Of a stretch of 34,944 nucleotides of DNA, positions 16,346-25,473 are shown piece by piece (the stretch's first letter is position 1; each line of letters begins with the position of its first letter). Under the pieces are notes generated by a model, which was given only the letters and a program-made list of their open reading frames with translations, did not search any database and was not told where the DNA came from. The stretch comes from an uncultured Collinsella sp. (GTDB taxonomy: Bacteria; Actinomycetota; Coriobacteriia; Coriobacteriales; Coriobacteriaceae): positions 1 through 34,944 of the forward strand of contig CABQHZ010000005.1 in assembly GCA_902464175.1 (NCBI GenBank), in the 5' to 3' direction. The translations under genes were made by a program, and so were the position numbers.

Positions 16346-17316
16346 GCCATCGCCCCCACGGCGAGCACGACCGCCGCGCGCGCGGCGCCGAAGACGACGA
16401 GCGCGCATACGGACGCGGCGAGCATGAGCCTTGTCGCCCGGGCGATGTCGCCCCACTCGATTTCGCGGGACGCGTCGCCTATCGTCGGTTTCTCAACGAG
16501 CTTGCCGAAATACACCGCGGGTCCTGCCAGGCGCAGTCCGAGCGCACCCGCGCACGCCGACTCGGTCTGCGCCGCGTTCGGGCTCGCATGGCGACGCCTG
16601 TCGCGGCGCCAGATGCGCGCCGCCCCGCGCGCGTCGAGCCCGACGATCGAGCACACGGCGATCATGAACAGGGCCGATAACCGCGAGGGAATCCAGTTCA
16701 GCGCATCGTCGAGGCGCGCCGAGGCGCAGCCGAAGTCGATGTAGCGCTCGTTTTTGTAGCCCACCATGCTGTCGAGCGTGTTCACTGCCTTGTACGCCAT
16801 GCCCAAAGGCGCACCCCCGATCATAAGGTAGAAAAGCGGCGCGATGACACCGTCGCTCGCGTTCTCCGCCACCGTTTCCACGGCGGCGCGCGCGACGCCC
16901 TGCTCGTCGAGAACAGACGTGTCACGTCCCACGATGAGCCCGACGGCTTCGCGCGCCGCGACAAGTCCGCCCTTCGAGAACGCGCGGGCAACGGCCAGGC
17001 TCTGGCGGCGCAGCTCGCATGCCGCGAGAATCTGATAGCTCGCCCATGCCTCGGCCACGAAGCGCAAGCCGGAGTGAACCATGCCGCAAAGATGCAGGAT
17101 TCCCCAGGTCAAAAGCCCACACGCAAGCGGAAGCGCCACGGCGAGCACAAGCCCTGCGGCGCGCGTGCCCGCGGACGTTTGCGGGAATGCGCCCCGCAGG
17201 CGGCCTTCGGCCCACGTGATCGCGCGCCCCATGGCGACGACGGGATGGGGAAGCCAGCGCGGGTCGCCGAAGGCAAGGTCGGCCGCGAACCCGGCGGCGA
17301 CGGCAAGAATCGTCAT
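16342..17316 (-). CDS. cbiB: Adenosylcobinamide-phosphate synthase
   Basis: CbiB is an integral membrane enzyme that joins aminopropanol phosphate to adenosylcobyric acid. The 324-residue protein has family motifs FGDPRWLPHPVVAMGRAI near the N-terminus, VAENASDGVIAPLFY, GGAPLGMAYKAVNTLDSMVG and LNWIPSRLSAL, plus four to five hydrophobic spans. ATG 17316 overlaps the upstream stop as TGATG. The 3' end overlaps cobD by 4 nt, matching the enzymatic link between the two products. Confidence 0.95.
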   Translation of the reverse strand: MTILAVAAGFAADLAFGDPRWLPHPVVAMGRAITWAEGRLRGAFPQTSAGTRAAGLVLAVALPLACGLLTWGILHLCGMVHSGLRFVAEAWASYQILAACELRRQSLAVARAFSKGGLVAAREAVGLIVGRDTSVLDEQGVARAAVETVAENASDGVIAPLFYLMIGGAPLGMAYKAVNTLDSMVGYKNERYIDFGCASARLDDALNWIPSRLSALFMIAVCSIVGLDARGAARIWRRDRRRHASPNAAQTESACAGALGLRLAGPAVYFGKLVEKPTIGDASREIEWGDIARATRLMLAASVCALVVFGAARAAVVLAVGAMA

Positions 17317-18317
17317 CACCGGGCATCGCCCCCCCAAGCGGGGCGAACGTCGCGAAGGCAGCGCCCATCCCAAGTGGCGGCCCATGCGCCGCCCGGCTCG
17401 GTATGCACGTCGAAGTATCCCATTTTCGGGACAGCTAGCTCGGAGAGCAGCGCTTTCACGGTACCCGCGTGAACGACGAAGACGGCGCGCCCACTCCCCT
17501 GGGCGCGCTCCGATTCGCACGCCTCCCGAAACGCCGCGATGACGCGGCGGGTGAAATCGCTCTTGCCCTCGCCATGCGGGCAGCGCGTCTCGCACCAGGA
17601 GTCTACCCAGGCGCGATAGCGCGCATCCTCTTTAAGCTCGGCGGCGCTTCGCCCCTCGAAGTCGCCGAAATCCATCTCGCGCAGACCGGGGCACGCCATA
17701 AGCTCCGCGTTCGGGAAGAGGATGCGCGCCGTCTGGTCGGTGCGGGCCATGCCGCTCGTGATAACACGGAACACGTCACGATCGCACGCGAGGTCGCGCA
17801 AAGCGCGCTCGCCCGCACTCGACAGGGGCTCGTCGGTGCCCGCCCCGCTGTAGCGATGGTCTTCCGTGCCCGCCGTGGCACCATGGCGCACGAAGACGAC
17901 TTCCAAAAGCGCACCCGCGCCCTGCGTCCCTCGAGGTGCATCGGCAAGGTTTCCTTTGATGACCTGGGGAATCCCGCACGTCATGCGCACGACGACGTCG
18001 GCGCGCGCAGCGAGCGCACATCCCAGGCGCCCTGCGCGCTCGCGCCATTGGGCGTCTTCCGCACTCATGGGGACGACCCCCGAGCCGACCAAGGGCAGAA
18101 TCACTGCGTCGAAGCCGATCAGCCGCTCGAGCGCCCGGTCAGCGTCGAGCGTGCGTACGAGTTCCTCGGCACGGTATGCGACGCGGCCGGCAAAAGCCGC
18201 GGGCACGCCGCCCTCCGCAAGCTGCGCCGCGTCGACGAAATCGTCCGCCGCGAACCCGAATTTTTCGCGCACGAAGGTCCTCTTCCCCGAATGCGCGCCA
18301 CCTACCACGAGCATCAT
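17316..18317 (-). CDS. Fusion of a CobU-like P-loop domain and a CobC-type histidine phosphatase
   Basis: The C-terminal half (from about residue 140) is a histidine phosphatase: VVFVRHGATAG with the catalytic RHG, a GLREMDFGDFEG motif and VFVVHAGTV, as in alpha-ribazole phosphatase CobC, which removes phosphate from alpha-ribazole-5'-phosphate or adenosylcobalamin-5'-phosphate. The N-terminal half opens with a P-loop LVVGGAHSGKRTF and closes with CGIPQVIKG, matching the ends of CobU (GAAASGKS and CGIPVWMKG in the real CobU two genes upstream). It lacks the HR-x-x-R stretch that includes the guanylylated His of CobU, so kinase/guanylyltransferase activity is doubtful. ATG 18317 overlaps the cobS stop (ATGA); 333 residues. 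Confidence 0.85.
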   Translation of the reverse strand: MMLVVGGAHSGKRTFVREKFGFAADDFVDAAQLAEGGVPAAFAGRVAYRAEELVRTLDADRALERLIGFDAVILPLVGSGVVPMSAEDAQWRERAGRLGCALAARADVVVRMTCGIPQVIKGNLADAPRGTQGAGALLEVVFVRHGATAGTEDHRYSGAGTDEPLSSAGERALRDLACDRDVFRVITSGMARTDQTARILFPNAELMACPGLREMDFGDFEGRSAAELKEDARYRAWVDSWCETRCPHGEGKSDFTRRVIAAFREACESERAQGSGRAVFVVHAGTVKALLSELAVPKMGYFDVHTEPGGAWAATWDGRCLRDVRPAWGGDAR

Positions 18318-19081
18318 AGGAGCATGCCCCCCACCACCAGCATGGCAAGCATCGCGAGCTCGGCCCATTGCAGAAACCATCCGGCCAAATCCCCCGTCAC
18401 CCCGCCGAAGCGGGACAGGGCAACATGGCGGTACCACGCGAGCACCAAAAGCCCCGCCACCGCCATAAAGGCGCCGACGGCCTGAGCGCACGCGACCATC
18501 CCTGCAGCCGAAGCCGCAGCGAAAGCGCAAAGCGGCACGACGATCGCCGCGCGCTTCTTCGCAGGCGAGAGCCCCGCGGCCATGCCGTCCGCCCGCGCGG
18601 CAGGCCAGCATTCAACGGCGAGTCCCGAAAGCGCGCGGGAGAACACGAGCGAGCACAGAAGCGCGAGGAACGCCCCCGCCGTAAGCGGCAGCGCGGTGAA
18701 CAGGGAAAACTGCAGAATAAGGTACACAACAACACCGATGACCCCGAAGGCGCCCGCCCGCGGATCGTGCATGATCTCGAGCTTTCGCTCGCGCGGGGCC
18801 CAACTTGCAAGCGCATCGGAGGTGTCGCAGAGCCCGTCTAGGTGGATGCCTCCCGTCACCGCCACAGGCAGCGCCGCGAGCACGGCCGCGACGATGGTCG
18901 CGGGCACGCCGAGCAGGTTCGCCACGTGCCCCCACGCCGTCATGAGGAAGCCTTCCGCAAGGCCCACCAGGGGAAACGCGGCAAGTGCATGGGTTGACCC
19001 GAAATCGGTCCAGGCCGATTTCGGGACGGGGATGCGCGAGAACGTTCCGAACGCCGCGCCGATTGCCTCTGCTATCTTCAC
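18314..19081 (-). CDS. cobS: Adenosylcobinamide-GDP ribazoletransferase (cobalamin synthase)
   Basis: CobS is the polytopic membrane enzyme that joins adenosylcobinamide-GDP to alpha-ribazole(-phosphate), completing the nucleotide loop. The 255-residue protein has FSRIPVP near the N-terminus, the metal-binding GGIHLDGLCDTSDAL, DPRAGAFGVIG, and GGVTGDLAGW near the end, with about six hydrophobic spans. GTG 19081 overlaps the cobU stop as GTGA. Its neighbours cobT, cobU and the phosphatase fusion supply both substrates and the final dephosphorylation. Confidence 0.96.
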   Translation of the reverse strand: MKIAEAIGAAFGTFSRIPVPKSAWTDFGSTHALAAFPLVGLAEGFLMTAWGHVANLLGVPATIVAAVLAALPVAVTGGIHLDGLCDTSDALASWAPRERKLEIMHDPRAGAFGVIGVVVYLILQFSLFTALPLTAGAFLALLCSLVFSRALSGLAVECWPAARADGMAAGLSPAKKRAAIVVPLCAFAAASAAGMVACAQAVGAFMAVAGLLVLAWYRHVALSRFGGVTGDLAGWFLQWAELAMLAMLVVGGMLL

Positions 19082-19626
19082 CTTGTAGGTCCTTCACCTT
19101 TCATCCACACGGGAATCCCGCATACCACTTCGACTGCGCGGTCGGCCAGCGCCGCCACGCCCGCGTTCACGCGCGCGAGCGCGCGCCTCCATGCCTCGGT
19201 CCCCTCATCGTAGCGCATCCCATCGGCGAACACGTCGACGGTGACCACCACCGTATACGCAGCGGCCTGAGCGAGCCGTTCGATGCCTCCGAGCACCTCG
19301 CGCGCCGCAGCGTCGGGGTCACGTGGGGACAAGCCGCCTTCCGCGAAAAGCTCGTTCGCAACCAGGTTGCCCACGTCCTCCAAAAGAAGCGTGCAGCCGC
19401 GCGGAAGCCCGGGCACTGCGGCGCCCACGTCACGCGTGCGCTCGAGGGTGGAAAACCCCTTGCCCTCGCGCAGCGCCCGATGGCGCGCGATGCGGCGGGC
19501 GCCCTCTTCCCCGAAGGGCTCCATCGTTGCCAGGTACACGCGGGGGCCGTCGTGCCCGAGGCACAGGGACTCGGCGTAGGCGCTCTTGCCGCTCGCGGCG
19601 GCGCCGATGACGAGCGTCACCGTCAT
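19078..19626 (-). CDS. cobU: Adenosylcobinamide kinase / guanylyltransferase
   Basis: CobU phosphorylates adenosylcobinamide and then transfers GMP from GTP to it. The 182-residue protein (typical size) has the Walker A LVIGAAASGKSAYAE, VYLATMEPFGEE, the RRIARHRALR stretch containing the guanylylated His, LLLEDVGNLVANELF, and the C-terminal VEVVCGIPVWMKGEG. ATG 19626 overlaps the cobT stop (ATGA). A second, degenerate CobU-like domain sits two genes downstream in a phosphatase fusion, so this gene is presumably the active enzyme. Confidence 0.95.
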   Translation of the reverse strand: MTVTLVIGAAASGKSAYAESLCLGHDGPRVYLATMEPFGEEGARRIARHRALREGKGFSTLERTRDVGAAVPGLPRGCTLLLEDVGNLVANELFAEGGLSPRDPDAAAREVLGGIERLAQAAAYTVVVTVDVFADGMRYDEGTEAWRRALARVNAGVAALADRAVEVVCGIPVWMKGEGPTR

Positions 19627-20765
19627 TTCCCGGCCTCGAAATGCTCGTAAGCAGCCATGCCAGTCGCCGTGAACGTCTTCCCACCCCGGTACACGCGCAG
19701 CGCCGAATCCAGAAGGGGCAGATACGCCATGGCGCCCGCGCCCTCGCCCAAGTGCATGCCTGCGTCGAGGGGTGCCTTTATGCCAAGCTCGCGAAGGAGC
19801 TCCTGGCTTGCGGGTTCGCTTGATGCGTGGGTGCCCACGAGGTAGCCCAAGGCGTTGGGGCACAGGCGCGCCGCGCACAGGGCCGCCGTGCAGGATATGA
19901 CCCCGTCGAGGAGCGCCGGCGCCTTCGAGACCGCGGCCCCCAGGTAGAAGCCGCACATCGCAGCGATGTCGAAGCCGCCAACCTTCGAGAGCACGTCGAT
20001 CGGGTCGGCGGGATCGGGCGAGTTCGCGTCGATAGCGCGCTCGACCACGTCGCGCTTGCGCGCGAGCGAGGCGTCCGAGAGCCCCGCGCCGCGCCCGACG
20101 AGGCTCCGCGCGTCCGCCCGGATGAGCACTGCGGCCACCGCCGCCGAGGTGGTCGTGTTGCCGATGCCCATCTCGCCCGCGGCGAGAAGGCGCACGCCGG
20201 CGCGGGCAAGCCCGCACGCGACGGCGATTCCGACCTCGATCGCGCGCACGGCCCCATCGCGAGACATAGCGGAGCCGTGAGCGATGTTGCCGCTCCCCCG
20301 CCGCACGTTCGCGCGCACCATGCGCGCGTCTTCTATGCCCCGGGCCATACCCACGTCGACGGGCACGACCTCGGCACCCGCGAACGCCGCCATGCGGCAG
20401 GCGCTCGCGGCCCCCTCGCACATGTTGCGCGCGACGGCTCGCGTCACATCTTGCCCGCTTTGCGACACGCCTTCGGCAACGACCCCGTTGTCGGAGAAGA
20501 ATACCGCGAGCGCACGGGGAAACTCGGCCACCTCGGCGCTCCCCTGAGCTGCGGCGATACACGCGACGGCGTCTTCAAAGTCGCCCAATCCCCCCAAGGG
20601 GTGCGCGATGGAGTCCCACGCGGCGTACGCGGCGGCACGGGCGCACTCGTCTGCGGGCGCGGTCCGGGAAAGCGCGGCTTCGAGCACGGCGCCCGGCGCC
20701 GACGAGAACGCGCGCTCGACTTCCTCGCGGATGCAGGCAAGCGCGGTTTCGGTTGCTTCAGCCAT
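19623..20765 (-). CDS. cobT: Nicotinate-nucleotide--base phosphoribosyltransferase
   Basis: CobT activates the lower ligand base (dimethylbenzimidazole or another benzimidazole/purine) to an alpha-ribotide using nicotinate mononucleotide. The 380-residue protein contains FFSDNGVVAEGVSQSGQDVT, GMARGIEDARMVRANVRRG, AAGEMGIGNTTTSAAVAA and the active-site region LDAGMHLGEGAGAMAYLPLLD with the catalytic Glu. ATG 20765 has AGAGAGGAGG upstream, and its first codons overlap the end of cbiA by 8 nt. No BluB or BzaA-F gene for making the base is in the window, so the base must come from elsewhere. Confidence 0.95.
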   Translation of the reverse strand: MAEATETALACIREEVERAFSSAPGAVLEAALSRTAPADECARAAAYAAWDSIAHPLGGLGDFEDAVACIAAAQGSAEVAEFPRALAVFFSDNGVVAEGVSQSGQDVTRAVARNMCEGAASACRMAAFAGAEVVPVDVGMARGIEDARMVRANVRRGSGNIAHGSAMSRDGAVRAIEVGIAVACGLARAGVRLLAAGEMGIGNTTTSAAVAAVLIRADARSLVGRGAGLSDASLARKRDVVERAIDANSPDPADPIDVLSKVGGFDIAAMCGFYLGAAVSKAPALLDGVISCTAALCAARLCPNALGYLVGTHASSEPASQELLRELGIKAPLDAGMHLGEGAGAMAYLPLLDSALRVYRGGKTFTATGMAAYEHFEAGK

Positions 20766-22140
20766 GCCGCCTCCTCTCTGCGAACGACGCTGCGGCAGAC
20801 GCGAACGCGCGCGCAACGTCGGGGTTCGCAGGATAGTACACATGCGGGAAGCCCGCCACCAGGGACGGGGTGGTCGTCATGCACGGCCAGCCCTTGTCGC
20901 GCCGGGGCTTCTGCGCCCAAAAGTCGCCGCCCGGGCAGGTGGACTGCCAGTAGTGGAACTCGTGCGCGCGGATGCGTGTGCCGCGCGGACCGTAGAGCCC
21001 GTCGCGTTGGGAAGTAAGCTCCACGTACCCGAAATGGGACAGCCTTCCCCCGTTCTCGCTTGCGCCCTCAAGGGCGCCCGCAACAGGCCAGCGCCGCCCC
21101 TCGCTATCGGCGATTTCGCGCTGCAGGTAAAGAAACCCACCGCATTCGGCGACCGTCGGCATGCCGGATTCCACCGCGCGCCGCACCGCCTCGCGCATCG
21201 ACGCGTTCTCGGAGAGCTGCCGCGCATGGAGCTCCGGGTAGCCGCCCCCCAGATAGAGGGCGCTTGTCCCCCGGGGCAACTCGCTATCACACAGGGGGCT
21301 GAAAAAGGCCAGCTCGCAACCCAGGTCCTCGAGCGCACGCAGGTTCTCCTCGTAGTAGAACGAGAACGCCTCGTCACGCGCGACGGCGACGATGGGCCGC
21401 GCTCCCACGATCGGCTCCAACCGGTAAGGTTCCTCGCGGATATCGGGTGCCGTCGCCGCTATTTCAAGCAAGCGGTCGACGTCGACGCTCTTTTCCACCA
21501 GCTCGGCCATCTTGTCGATACGCGCGGAGAGCTGCTCGACCTCGTCGGCGGTCACAAGCCCCAGATGCCGGCTTTCGAGCGAGAACGCCTCGTCGGCGGG
21601 GATATTCCCCAAAACCGCGACGCCCGTGTGCTTCTCGATCGCAGGCGCCGCGTAGGCGCAGGCAGCGGCGCTCGTCTTGTTCAGCACGACGCCGCGCACG
21701 TTCGCACAAGGCAGGAACTCGGCGATGCCGCGGATTACAGCGGCGAGCGATAAAGACGCCCCGCGCCCGTTCACCACTAAAACGACCGGCGTTTCCGTGT
21801 CGCGCGCAACCTGGTAGCTGCTCGCGTCGGCCACGCCGGGCGCCATGCCGTCGTAGAAGCCCATGACCCCCTCGAGCACCGCGACATCCGCGCCCGCGGC
21901 GCCGCGTGCGAGCAGGGCGCGCAGCGTCGGGGCGTCGGTGAAGAAGCCGTCTAAGTTGCCCGAGCGCGCACCCACGACGCGGCGGTGAAAGAGCGGGTCA
22001 ATGTAGTCGGGGCCGCATTTGAAGGCCGCGCGTGCAAGGCCGCGACGCGCGAGCGCGCGCAGGAGCGCGCACGTGACGACCGTCTTGCCGCTCCCGCTCG
22101 AGGGCGCAGCGACCATGAAGCGCGGGATGGACGTGCTCAC
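20758..22140 (-). CDS. cbiA: Cobyrinic acid a,c-diamide synthase
   Basis: CbiA amidates the a- and c-acetate side chains of cobyrinic acid with glutamine and ATP. The 460-residue protein starts RFMVAAPSSGSGKTVVTCAL (P-loop), followed by KCGPDYIDPLFH, GVMGFYDG and VLVVNGRGASLS. The glutaminase half has LYLGGGYPELHA, the catalytic Cys in VAECGGFLYLQ and HEFHYW, with the distal His in AGFPHVYYP. GTG 22140 overlaps the cbiET stop as GTGA. Length matches the family. It precedes cobT, at the junction between ring synthesis and loop assembly. Confidence 0.96.
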   Translation of the reverse strand: MSTSIPRFMVAAPSSGSGKTVVTCALLRALARRGLARAAFKCGPDYIDPLFHRRVVGARSGNLDGFFTDAPTLRALLARGAAGADVAVLEGVMGFYDGMAPGVADASSYQVARDTETPVVLVVNGRGASLSLAAVIRGIAEFLPCANVRGVVLNKTSAAACAYAAPAIEKHTGVAVLGNIPADEAFSLESRHLGLVTADEVEQLSARIDKMAELVEKSVDVDRLLEIAATAPDIREEPYRLEPIVGARPIVAVARDEAFSFYYEENLRALEDLGCELAFFSPLCDSELPRGTSALYLGGGYPELHARQLSENASMREAVRRAVESGMPTVAECGGFLYLQREIADSEGRRWPVAGALEGASENGGRLSHFGYVELTSQRDGLYGPRGTRIRAHEFHYWQSTCPGGDFWAQKPRRDKGWPCMTTTPSLVAGFPHVYYPANPDVARAFASAAASFAERRRHG

Positions 22141-23609
22141 CGGGCACCGCCTTCCCCACCTGCGGCGCTGCAGTTAGCAAGCGAGACCACCTCAACGGAT
22201 GGGTTCCCCTCGACAGAGAGGTCCTCCCCGACAGGCGACTCAGCAAGCGCGCCGACTTCGGCAAGCTCCTCGGCATCCGCGCCCGCACCACGCGCGCTGA
22301 CGAGGAACACGGGGTTTTGCGCCTTCATAAGATGGTGCGAGCCTACAGCCTCGGCACGGGCGGCCGACACCTGGCACGCCTCGAACCCCTTAAAGCGCGA
22401 ACCCGAGAGAAGCGCGCACGCCTCGGTGAGCGTCTCAACGGTGACGCATGGCACGCACAGGCGAACCTGTGAGTTCTTCTCGAGCGCCGCCTCCACGATG
22501 GGGGGAAGCTCGCCCGCGCTCCCGCCGACGAACACGGCGTCGGGGACGGGCAGTTTCGCGAGCGCTTCGGGGGCGACACCGGGGACCGCATGCACGTTGC
22601 CGCACCCGAATGCATCCGCGTTCTCTCGGATGAGCCGCACGCCGGCCGCGTTGCGCTCGACCGCCCATACCGACCCCGCTCGCGCGACGAGCGCCGCCTC
22701 GATCGAAACGCTCCCCGTGCCGGCGCCGACATCCCACACGGTGTCGGTCGCGGTAAGGCGCAGCTTCGCGAGCGCGACGGCGCGCACCTCCTGCTTGGTC
22801 ATGGGAACGTCGCCGCGGATGAAGAGCTCGTCGGGAATGCCCGAGGAAGCGTACGGCCAGCGGGAGCTCGCGGCGCGGGATACGCCCGCAGAGTCCTCCG
22901 CGGAAGAAGCCGCCGCGGGCTCAGACGCGCCGGCCGGCGCCTCGGAGGCTGCGCTAGAGCCCGCAGGCGACCCGGCGCCGCCTGCGGGCTCGACAAGCAT
23001 CACGTTCAAGTCGTCGAACGTCTGACCTGCGATTTCACTTGCGGTCGCGCAGGTGATGCGCTCGTCGGGGTACGACAGGCGCTCGGCCACCGTCACGCGC
23101 GCGTCCCCGAAGCCCGCCTGCACAAGCTCGCCCGAAAGCCGCGAGGGGTCTTCCCCGCCCGACGTGGCGAGGAAGAGCTCACCTGCGCGCTCGGCCTCGG
23201 CCACGATGTCGCACGCCACGCCGTGAGCGCTCGCGAAGCGCCAATCCTGCCATGGACGCGCGAGGCGCGCGGCGAGATACGACGCTGAGCTTATGCCGGG
23301 AATGACGCGCACGTCCACCCGCGCGTCGCCGGAGAGCGCCTGCACCAGGCGGCGCGCGCCGCTGAACAGCCCCACATCGCCCGTCATCACGACCACGGCG
23401 CGCTGCCACGACGCCGCATCGGTGAGAGCGGCGACGATGTCCGCCGTCTTCACGAGCTCGCATCTCACCACGTCGGGCGGCACGTCGATGCTGACAAGCG
23501 CGCGATGAGCGCCGATGACCACGTCGGCGATGTCGATCGCGTCGAGCGCCGCGCGCGAGAGCAAGTCGGGGTTTCCGGGCCCCGCCCCGATGATCGTTAC
23601 CTTTCGCAT
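22137..23609 (-). CDS. cbiET: Cobalt-precorrin-7 C5-methyltransferase / cobalt-precorrin-6B C15-methyltransferase fusion
   Basis: This is a CbiE-CbiT fusion equivalent to aerobic CobL. It methylates C5 and C15 and decarboxylates the ring-C acetate. Residues 1-205 are the CbiE half (VTIIGAGPGNPDLLS, VVVMTGDVGLFSG, VIPGISSASYLA). Residues 208-252 are a Gly/Ala/Ser/Pro-rich linker. From about 253 the CbiT half has PMTKQEVRA and the SAM-binding VWDVGAGTGS (292-300), and continues to a C-terminal tail of about 40 residues. ATG 23609 overlaps the end of cbiH by 13 nt. Total 490 residues, longer than CobL because of linker and tail. Confidence 0.95.
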   Translation of the reverse strand: MRKVTIIGAGPGNPDLLSRAALDAIDIADVVIGAHRALVSIDVPPDVVRCELVKTADIVAALTDAASWQRAVVVMTGDVGLFSGARRLVQALSGDARVDVRVIPGISSASYLAARLARPWQDWRFASAHGVACDIVAEAERAGELFLATSGGEDPSRLSGELVQAGFGDARVTVAERLSYPDERITCATASEIAGQTFDDLNVMLVEPAGGAGSPAGSSAASEAPAGASEPAAASSAEDSAGVSRAASSRWPYASSGIPDELFIRGDVPMTKQEVRAVALAKLRLTATDTVWDVGAGTGSVSIEAALVARAGSVWAVERNAAGVRLIRENADAFGCGNVHAVPGVAPEALAKLPVPDAVFVGGSAGELPPIVEAALEKNSQVRLCVPCVTVETLTEACALLSGSRFKGFEACQVSAARAEAVGSHHLMKAQNPVFLVSARGAGADAEELAEVGALAESPVGEDLSVEGNPSVEVVSLANCSAAGGEGGAR

Positions 23610-24340
23610 GGAATCTCCCGATACCCGCGCGGCGTGACCATACGGCCGCCTACGCGCTTCGTGTCCGCGTTGCCGACGAACACGGTGGTGAACATGTCGG
23701 CGTCGAACTCCCCCAGCTCGGAGAGCTTGCACATGCCCGACTGCTGCCCCTCGCGCCCGATGTTGCGTACCCAGCCGCAAAGCGTGTCGGGGGCCTTCCA
23801 TTCGAGCATAATCTTCGCCGCGCGCGAGAGCCTGTCGGCGCGCTTTCTGCTGCGCGGGTTGTACAAACAGATGCAGAAGTCGGCGCTCGCCACGGCGGCG
23901 AGCCTGCGCTCGATGACCTCCCACGGCGTAAGCAGGTCGGAGAGCGACACGACCGCGAAGTCGTGGGCAAGCGGGGCGCCGAGCACCGCCGACCCGCTCT
24001 GAGCCGCGGTGGCCCCGGCGATAACTTCCACGTCTACATCGGGGTAGTCCTCCGCAAGCTCCAGCACGGGGCTCGCCATGCCGTACACGCCCGCGTCACC
24101 GCTGCACACGAGCGCCACGGCTTCTCCGCTCTGCGCGCGCGAAAGCGCCAGGCGGCACCGTTCGACCTCGTGCATCATCGGCGTCGCGAGATGCGCCGCG
24201 TCGGGCACGGCGGCGAGCGCGAGCTCCACGTATTTCGTGTACCCCACAACGATGTCGGCCGCCTCGAGCGCGCGCCGAGCCGCAATCGTCATGCCGTCGG
24301 GGCCGCCCGGACCGATCCCCACCACGAAGAGCTTTCCCAT
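23597..24340 (-). CDS. cbiH: Cobalt-precorrin-3 C17-methyltransferase
   Basis: CbiH methylates C17 and drives ring contraction with formation of the delta-lactone. The 247-residue SAM-dependent methyltransferase of the tetrapyrrole methylase fold has FVVGIGPGGPDGMT, the VCSGDAGVYGMA loop, VIAGATAAQSG and CICLYNPRSRKR, diagnostic for CbiH/CobJ. I chose ATG 24340 (AAGGAG 5 nt upstream of the codon region, TGATG overlap with the cbiG stop) over GTG 24343. No Fe-S extension is present, so it is the short form. Confidence 0.95.
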   Translation of the reverse strand: MGKLFVVGIGPGGPDGMTIAARRALEAADIVVGYTKYVELALAAVPDAAHLATPMMHEVERCRLALSRAQSGEAVALVCSGDAGVYGMASPVLELAEDYPDVDVEVIAGATAAQSGSAVLGAPLAHDFAVVSLSDLLTPWEVIERRLAAVASADFCICLYNPRSRKRADRLSRAAKIMLEWKAPDTLCGWVRNIGREGQQSGMCKLSELGEFDADMFTTVFVGNADTKRVGGRMVTPRGYREIPCER

Positions 24341-25473
24341 CACCGCTCCTTAAAAGAAAGTTCGATAGTTACCTTGGAAAACGCGACGGTCACGCCGCCG
24401 TGAGCGAGCTTCGGGAAGATAAGTTTGCCCCCGTCCGCGAGCGCCGCGCGCTCGCACACGTTGTCGACCCCCACCGTCGCGCGCACGAAATTAGATGGCG
24501 AAACGCTGCCTTCGACCTGCGACAACTCCTCTGCGGAATACGTCACAAGCGGGATATTGCGCGCGCGACAGAAGGCGAGCAGACCCTCCTCGTGCGCCTT
24601 CACGTCGATCGTCGCCGCTTCGCGCACGGCCGAAGGCGAGATACCCGCCTGCCCGCACGCGAGAAGAAACGTCTCCCCGATCGCTTCGGCGCACGCACCG
24701 CGACGGCACCCTATGCCCGCAACGATGCAGGGCACGACAAGGCGAAGCGGCTCGGGCGCAGACGCCTGCGCCCGCACGCCCGCCGGCTTCCCCGTCTCAC
24801 CGGCGGGCACGACCTCGCCCGTTGTCTCCGCCGCGCGAACGGACGCACCTGCATTCGCGCCAGCGAACGGCGACACGACAATATCGGCCCGAGCGCGGTC
24901 GGACGCAATGTCAACCCCCTCAGGCGGCTGTCCCGAAATCGGCACGTCGGAATAGAGCGCCACGCGCCCGCCCGAAAGCAGCCGCGCCGACACTCGCTTG
25001 ATGGCCTCGGGATTCGAAACGGCGAGCCCCGCACAGCGCGCCCACGTATCCACCGCCCACACGCCGCGGACGTCGGTCGCCGTGGTGATGACGGGGATGG
25101 CCCCTGCCGCGCGTGCCACAGTTTGCGCAAGCTCGTTCGCACCGCCCAAATGCCCCGACAAAAGCGGGACAGCAAAGCGCCCCGCCTCGTCGGTCACCAC
25201 AACCGCGGAATCGTTTGCCTTCGAGGCGACATGCGGCGCGATCGCCCGCACGGCGATGCCCGCCGCGCCCACGAACAGGAGCGCGTCCGACGCTTCCCAC
25301 GCGAGCGCCGTCCATGCGCGCAGGTCGGCCTTCCCCTCGCCGAACCCGCGCGAAACGGAAACGTCCCAGCCAGGGTCATCTTCACCTGTCTGCGCGCAAT
25401 CGGAAAGCGCGCGTGCGGTGCGCTCCGCCAACGCATATCCCCTCTCAGTGAACGCTATGCAGGAAACCCTCAT
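24340..25473 (-). CDS. cbiG: Cobalt-precorrin-5A hydrolase
   Basis: CbiG opens the delta-lactone of cobalt-precorrin-5A and releases the C20 carbon as acetaldehyde, a step unique to the anaerobic pathway. The 377-residue protein has the N-terminal domain motifs LLFVGAAGIAVRAIAPHV and VPLLSGHLGGANELA and the C-terminal GIGCRRGACAEAI and VGVDNVCERAAL. Between them is an Ala/Gly/Thr-rich insert (about 205-245) that probably is a flexible linker. ATG 25473 directly follows the cbiL stop (TAGATG). It identifies the pathway as oxygen-independent. Confidence 0.95.
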   Translation of the reverse strand: MRVSCIAFTERGYALAERTARALSDCAQTGEDDPGWDVSVSRGFGEGKADLRAWTALAWEASDALLFVGAAGIAVRAIAPHVASKANDSAVVVTDEAGRFAVPLLSGHLGGANELAQTVARAAGAIPVITTATDVRGVWAVDTWARCAGLAVSNPEAIKRVSARLLSGGRVALYSDVPISGQPPEGVDIASDRARADIVVSPFAGANAGASVRAAETTGEVVPAGETGKPAGVRAQASAPEPLRLVVPCIVAGIGCRRGACAEAIGETFLLACGQAGISPSAVREAATIDVKAHEEGLLAFCRARNIPLVTYSAEELSQVEGSVSPSNFVRATVGVDNVCERAALADGGKLIFPKLAHGGVTVAFSKVTIELSFKER

